From Mucilaginibacter sp. PAMB04168 (lineage in GTDB: Bacteria > Bacteroidota > Bacteroidia > Sphingobacteriales > Sphingobacteriaceae), in contig NZ_CP155079.2 of the NCBI RefSeq assembly GCF_039634365.2, positions 4,216,001 through 4,280,000 on the forward strand: 64,000 nt of DNA. Direction: 5' to 3'. Within the stretch, counting starts at the first letter, position 1. Every line of letters begins with the position of its first letter. Made by a program: the position numbers and the translations under genes. Under the pieces are notes generated by a model. It made no database searches and had not been told where the DNA came from. It saw nothing but the letters and a program-made list of their open reading frames with translations. Of the stretch, positions 61,760 through 64,000 are shown one piece after another.

Positions 61760-62908
61760 ATGAAAAACATAATAAATACATTACCAACAAACCTGCTATG
61801 CTTTTCACATTTGCGCTGGGACTTTGTGTACCAGCGTCCACAACATTTGCTGAGCCGTTTTGCCGCCTACTTTAAAGTTTACTTTTTAGAAGAGCCGCTT
61901 TTTGAGGACTGCTCCGAGGCCAGCCTTTCTTTTTCACCACGCGAGGGCAACATTTTTGTAGGTGTACCTCACCTGCCGCACGGCCTTTCTGAACAGGAAG
62001 TGATCAGCACTGTGGGCAGCCTGCTTAATCAGTTTTTACAGGACAAGGACTTAGAAGACTTTGCCTTCTGGTACTACTCACCCATGGCCATGTCTTTCTC
62101 TGAAAAACATACGCCTAAGGTGACCATATACGATTGCATGGACGAGCTCTCTGCCTTTAAGAACGCCCCTAAAGCGCTTAAAGACATGGAAAAGAAGCTC
62201 ATGAAGTATGCTGATGTGGTCTTTACCGGTGGTCACTCACTGTACGAGGCTAAAAAAAATCAGCATGCCAACATCTACCCCTTCCCTTCCAGCATCGAAA
62301 AGGAACATTTTGCCAAAGCCCGTAAAGCCAAAGCAGAACCGCAAGATCAGGCAGGGATTAAAGGCCCTAAGCTGGGCTTTTACGGGGTGATCGATGAGCG
62401 CTTTGACATTGAACTCATTCGCGGTATTGCTGATGCCAGACCCGATTGGCAGATCATGCTCATAGGCCCGGTTGTAAAGATCGACCCGGCTACTTTGCCC
62501 AAAAATGCCAACATCCATTATCTGGGACAAAAGACCTACAAGGAACTGCCGGCTTACCTGTCGGGCTGGGATGTGGCCCTCATTCCTTTTGCGCTGAATG
62601 AGTCCACCCGCTTTATCAGTCCAACTAAAACGCCTGAGTACCTGGCAGCAGGCATACCGGTGGTATCCACTCCTATCAAAGATGTGGTGAACCCTTATGG
62701 CACCAAAAACCTGGTGCACATCGGCGCAACGGCTCTGGAGTTTGTGCAGGCGATTGATCAGGAACTGGCCGTTGCTGACAGAAAACAATGGCTCAAAAAA
62801 GTCGATACTTTTCTTGCGCTTAACTCCTGGGATATGACGCATCAGCAAATGCAAAAACACATTCTAAATGTTGCCCGTAGTAAGAACAACATTTCTGTAG
62901 CCAGTTAA
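61760..62908 (+). CDS. GT4-like glycosyltransferase
   Basis: The 382-residue protein has the GT-B layout of two Rossmann domains. N-terminal LLCFSHLRWDFVYQRPQHLLSRFA (core WDFVYQRPQHL) is typical of a group of exopolysaccharide-type glycosyltransferases. The C-terminal half has GFYGVIDERFD, IHYLGQKTYKELPAYL and TPTKTPEYLAAGIPVV-like donor site (SPTKTPEYLAAGIPVVSTP core). It probably adds a sugar to a surface polysaccharide or lipid. The GH1-like gene follows 112 bases later on the same strand. Confidence 0.85.
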   Translation: MKNIINTLPTNLLCFSHLRWDFVYQRPQHLLSRFAAYFKVYFLEEPLFEDCSEASLSFSPREGNIFVGVPHLPHGLSEQEVISTVGSLLNQFLQDKDLEDFAFWYYSPMAMSFSEKHTPKVTIYDCMDELSAFKNAPKALKDMEKKLMKYADVVFTGGHSLYEAKKNQHANIYPFPSSIEKEHFAKARKAKAEPQDQAGIKGPKLGFYGVIDERFDIELIRGIADARPDWQIMLIGPVVKIDPATLPKNANIHYLGQKTYKELPAYLSGWDVALIPFALNESTRFISPTKTPEYLAAGIPVVSTPIKDVVNPYGTKNLVHIGATALEFVQAIDQELAVADRKQWLKKVDTFLALNSWDMTHQQMQKHILNVARSKNNISVAS

Positions 62909-62963
62909 AAGATTACATTTTAACAAAAACGCTTACAAGTACGCTTGTAAAATAAACTAATTC

Positions 62964-62996
62964 GCTACATAGCTGTAGTTGTTATAGCTATGTAGC
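62964..62996 (+). terminator. Hairpin after the glycosyltransferase gene
   Basis: A perfect 11-bp stem (62964-62974 with 62986-62996) and 11-base loop, followed by a broken T run. A second 7-bp hairpin lies just upstream at 62933-62950. It may end the glycosyltransferase transcript or sit in the leader of the next gene. Confidence 0.42.
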
Positions 62997-63020
62997 TATT
63001 GTTTAACTTAGTTCTTATAT

Positions 63021-64000
63021 ATGAAAATTTGGGGTGGTATCGAGTGTACGATCAACCGTGTCAGTGATAGTTATATTGATCAACTGACCTATTCGGGGCA
63101 CTACAACAGACCTGAAGACATTAAACTATTTGCCGAACTGGGCGTTGAAAAATTAAGATACCCAGTATTATGGGAAAAACACCAGCCAGATAGTAATATA
63201 AAAATAGACTGGACAGACACTAAAAATAAGCTAAACCTACTAAAAGAGCATAACATAGATCCTATTGCAGGATTGGTACACCACGGCAGCGGCCCCGCTT
63301 ACGTAAATATGCTCGAAGACTCCTTTGTATACGGACTTGCAGAATATGCCGGAAAAGTTGCCGAAGAATTTCCTTGGATAAATTATTACACACCTGTAAA
63401 CGAACCATTAACAACCGCGCGCTTTTGTGGGCTATATGGTATATGGCATCCGCACGGAACCGGCGACAAAAGCTTTCTAAAAATTCTTATTAATGAATGC
63501 AAAGCTACTACCTTGGCAATGCAGGCTATACGTAAGGTAAATCCGAACGCCAAACTGGTGCAAACCGAAGATTTGGGTAAGATACATAGCACGCCGCTGC
63601 TTAAATACCAAGCCGACTTTGAGAACCACCGCCGGTGGCTAAGTTTTGATTTGTTGTGTGGAAAGGTTACACCGTCGCACGCACTGTACAGGTATATTAT
63701 TGATAGCGGCATAAACGCAGAAGAATTAACATTCTTTACTGAGAACCCTTGCACACCGGATATTTTTGGATTCAACTATTACCTTACATCAGAGCGTTAT
63801 CTGGATGAAAATATAGATCGTTTTCCGGAACATACGCACGGCAGCAACGGCCGCCACACCTATGCCGACGTAGAAGTACTGCGCGTTGGCAATGCACAGG
63901 CTTCCGGAATTTATGCGCTGCTTAAAGAGGCCTGGGAGCGTTATCATCAGCCAATGGCCATAACCGAGGTACACCTGCACTGTACACGTGAAGAACAATT
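63021..64000 (+). CDS. GH1-like glycoside hydrolase, 3' end outside window
   Basis: The frame starts at the ATG at 63021 (MKIWGGIECTINRV) and stays open to the end of the window, giving 326 full codons. Glycoside hydrolase family 1-type features are RYPVLWEKHQP near the start, the acid/base Glu in YTPVNEPLTTARF and the nucleophile-like Glu in AITEVHLH. The catalytic motifs are looser than in beta-glucosidases (ITEVH instead of ITENG), so the exact activity is uncertain. I recall related Sphingobacteriaceae proteins in which such a domain is fused to an RmlD-like sugar-nucleotide reductase; whether this one is fused cannot be seen here. Its neighbour is a glycosyltransferase gene, so a cell-surface polysaccharide role is possible. 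Confidence 0.78.
   Translation, partial: MKIWGGIECTINRVSDSYIDQLTYSGHYNRPEDIKLFAELGVEKLRYPVLWEKHQPDSNIKIDWTDTKNKLNLLKEHNIDPIAGLVHHGSGPAYVNMLEDSFVYGLAEYAGKVAEEFPWINYYTPVNEPLTTARFCGLYGIWHPHGTGDKSFLKILINECKATTLAMQAIRKVNPNAKLVQTEDLGKIHSTPLLKYQADFENHRRWLSFDLLCGKVTPSHALYRYIIDSGINAEELTFFTENPCTPDIFGFNYYLTSERYLDENIDRFPEHTHGSNGRHTYADVEVLRVGNAQASGIYALLKEAWERYHQPMAITEVHLHCTREEQ

Overview
The window looks like a chromosomal segment of a Bacteroidota bacterium of the Sphingobacteriaceae type (Mucilaginibacter/Pedobacter-like). The clues are start regions that are A/T-rich and mostly lack Shine-Dalgarno sequences, a Bacteroidota-type -7 box (TAnnTTTG) before one gene, a TonB-dependent receptor with a carboxypeptidase-like N-terminal domain, a propeller-type hybrid sensor, GH43 enzymes, a MACPF lipoprotein and a FucP-type sugar permease. 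No rRNA, CRISPR array, phage or intact insertion sequence was seen. One tRNA-Lys(CTT) is present.

Layout. 1-2900: an exported peptidase operon of two S51 (cyanophycinase-like) proteins flanking an isoaspartyl peptidase/asparaginase. A cytosolic-looking, more canonical cyanophycinase lies at 60.6-61.5 kb, so the window covers both presumed steps of cyanophycin or beta-aspartyl peptide breakdown. 3.3-8.6 kb: a MACPF lipoprotein, tRNA-Lys, a YbiT-like ABC-F protein, a possible 26-residue membrane peptide, pyrE, a NUDIX hydrolase and coaD. 8.7-21.7 kb: a signalling island of a CheB methylesterase, a PAS histidine kinase, a CheB-CheR-PAS fusion, a giant cytoplasmic hybrid kinase with about 21 HAMP-like modules and three receivers, and a receiver-kinase. 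No chemoreceptor or other chemotaxis gene accompanies them.

21.8-34.0 kb: an eleven-gene minus-strand catabolic operon, the most unusual part of the window. In transcription order it has a solute-binding protein without signal peptide, two family III (CaiB/Frc) CoA-transferases, a second such binding protein, a Gfo/Idh oxidoreductase, a MaoC hydratase, a FucP-type permease, a RuBisCO-like protein, a four-carbon acid sugar kinase, an Asp/Glu-racemase-like enzyme and a BASS transporter. The RuBisCO-like protein plus kinase pair resembles the 3-oxo-isoapionate branch of D-apiose catabolism. The CoA-transferases, MaoC protein and permease-less binding proteins do not belong to that route as I know it.

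34.3-41.6 kb: the GlgE alpha-glucan pathway as a tight operon (glgE, a trehalose synthase-maltokinase fusion, glgB). 42.0-43.7 kb: a universal stress protein and a DUF72 protein. 44.0-53.4 kb: a propeller hybrid sensor kinase without a DNA-binding domain, a siderophore-type TonB-dependent receptor and two secreted GH43 enzymes. 53.5-59.9 kb: small membrane and stress-type genes (DUF6766, an outer-membrane barrel, two DUF421 proteins, a baeRF/eRF1-like protein, an SPW protein and several small hydrophilic proteins). 59.97-60.57 kb: a decayed ferredoxin-NADP reductase joined to a shortened [2Fe-2S] ferredoxin. 61.8-64.0 kb: a glycosyltransferase and a GH1-like gene that runs off the window.

All domain calls are from reading translations by eye. 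No database search was possible.
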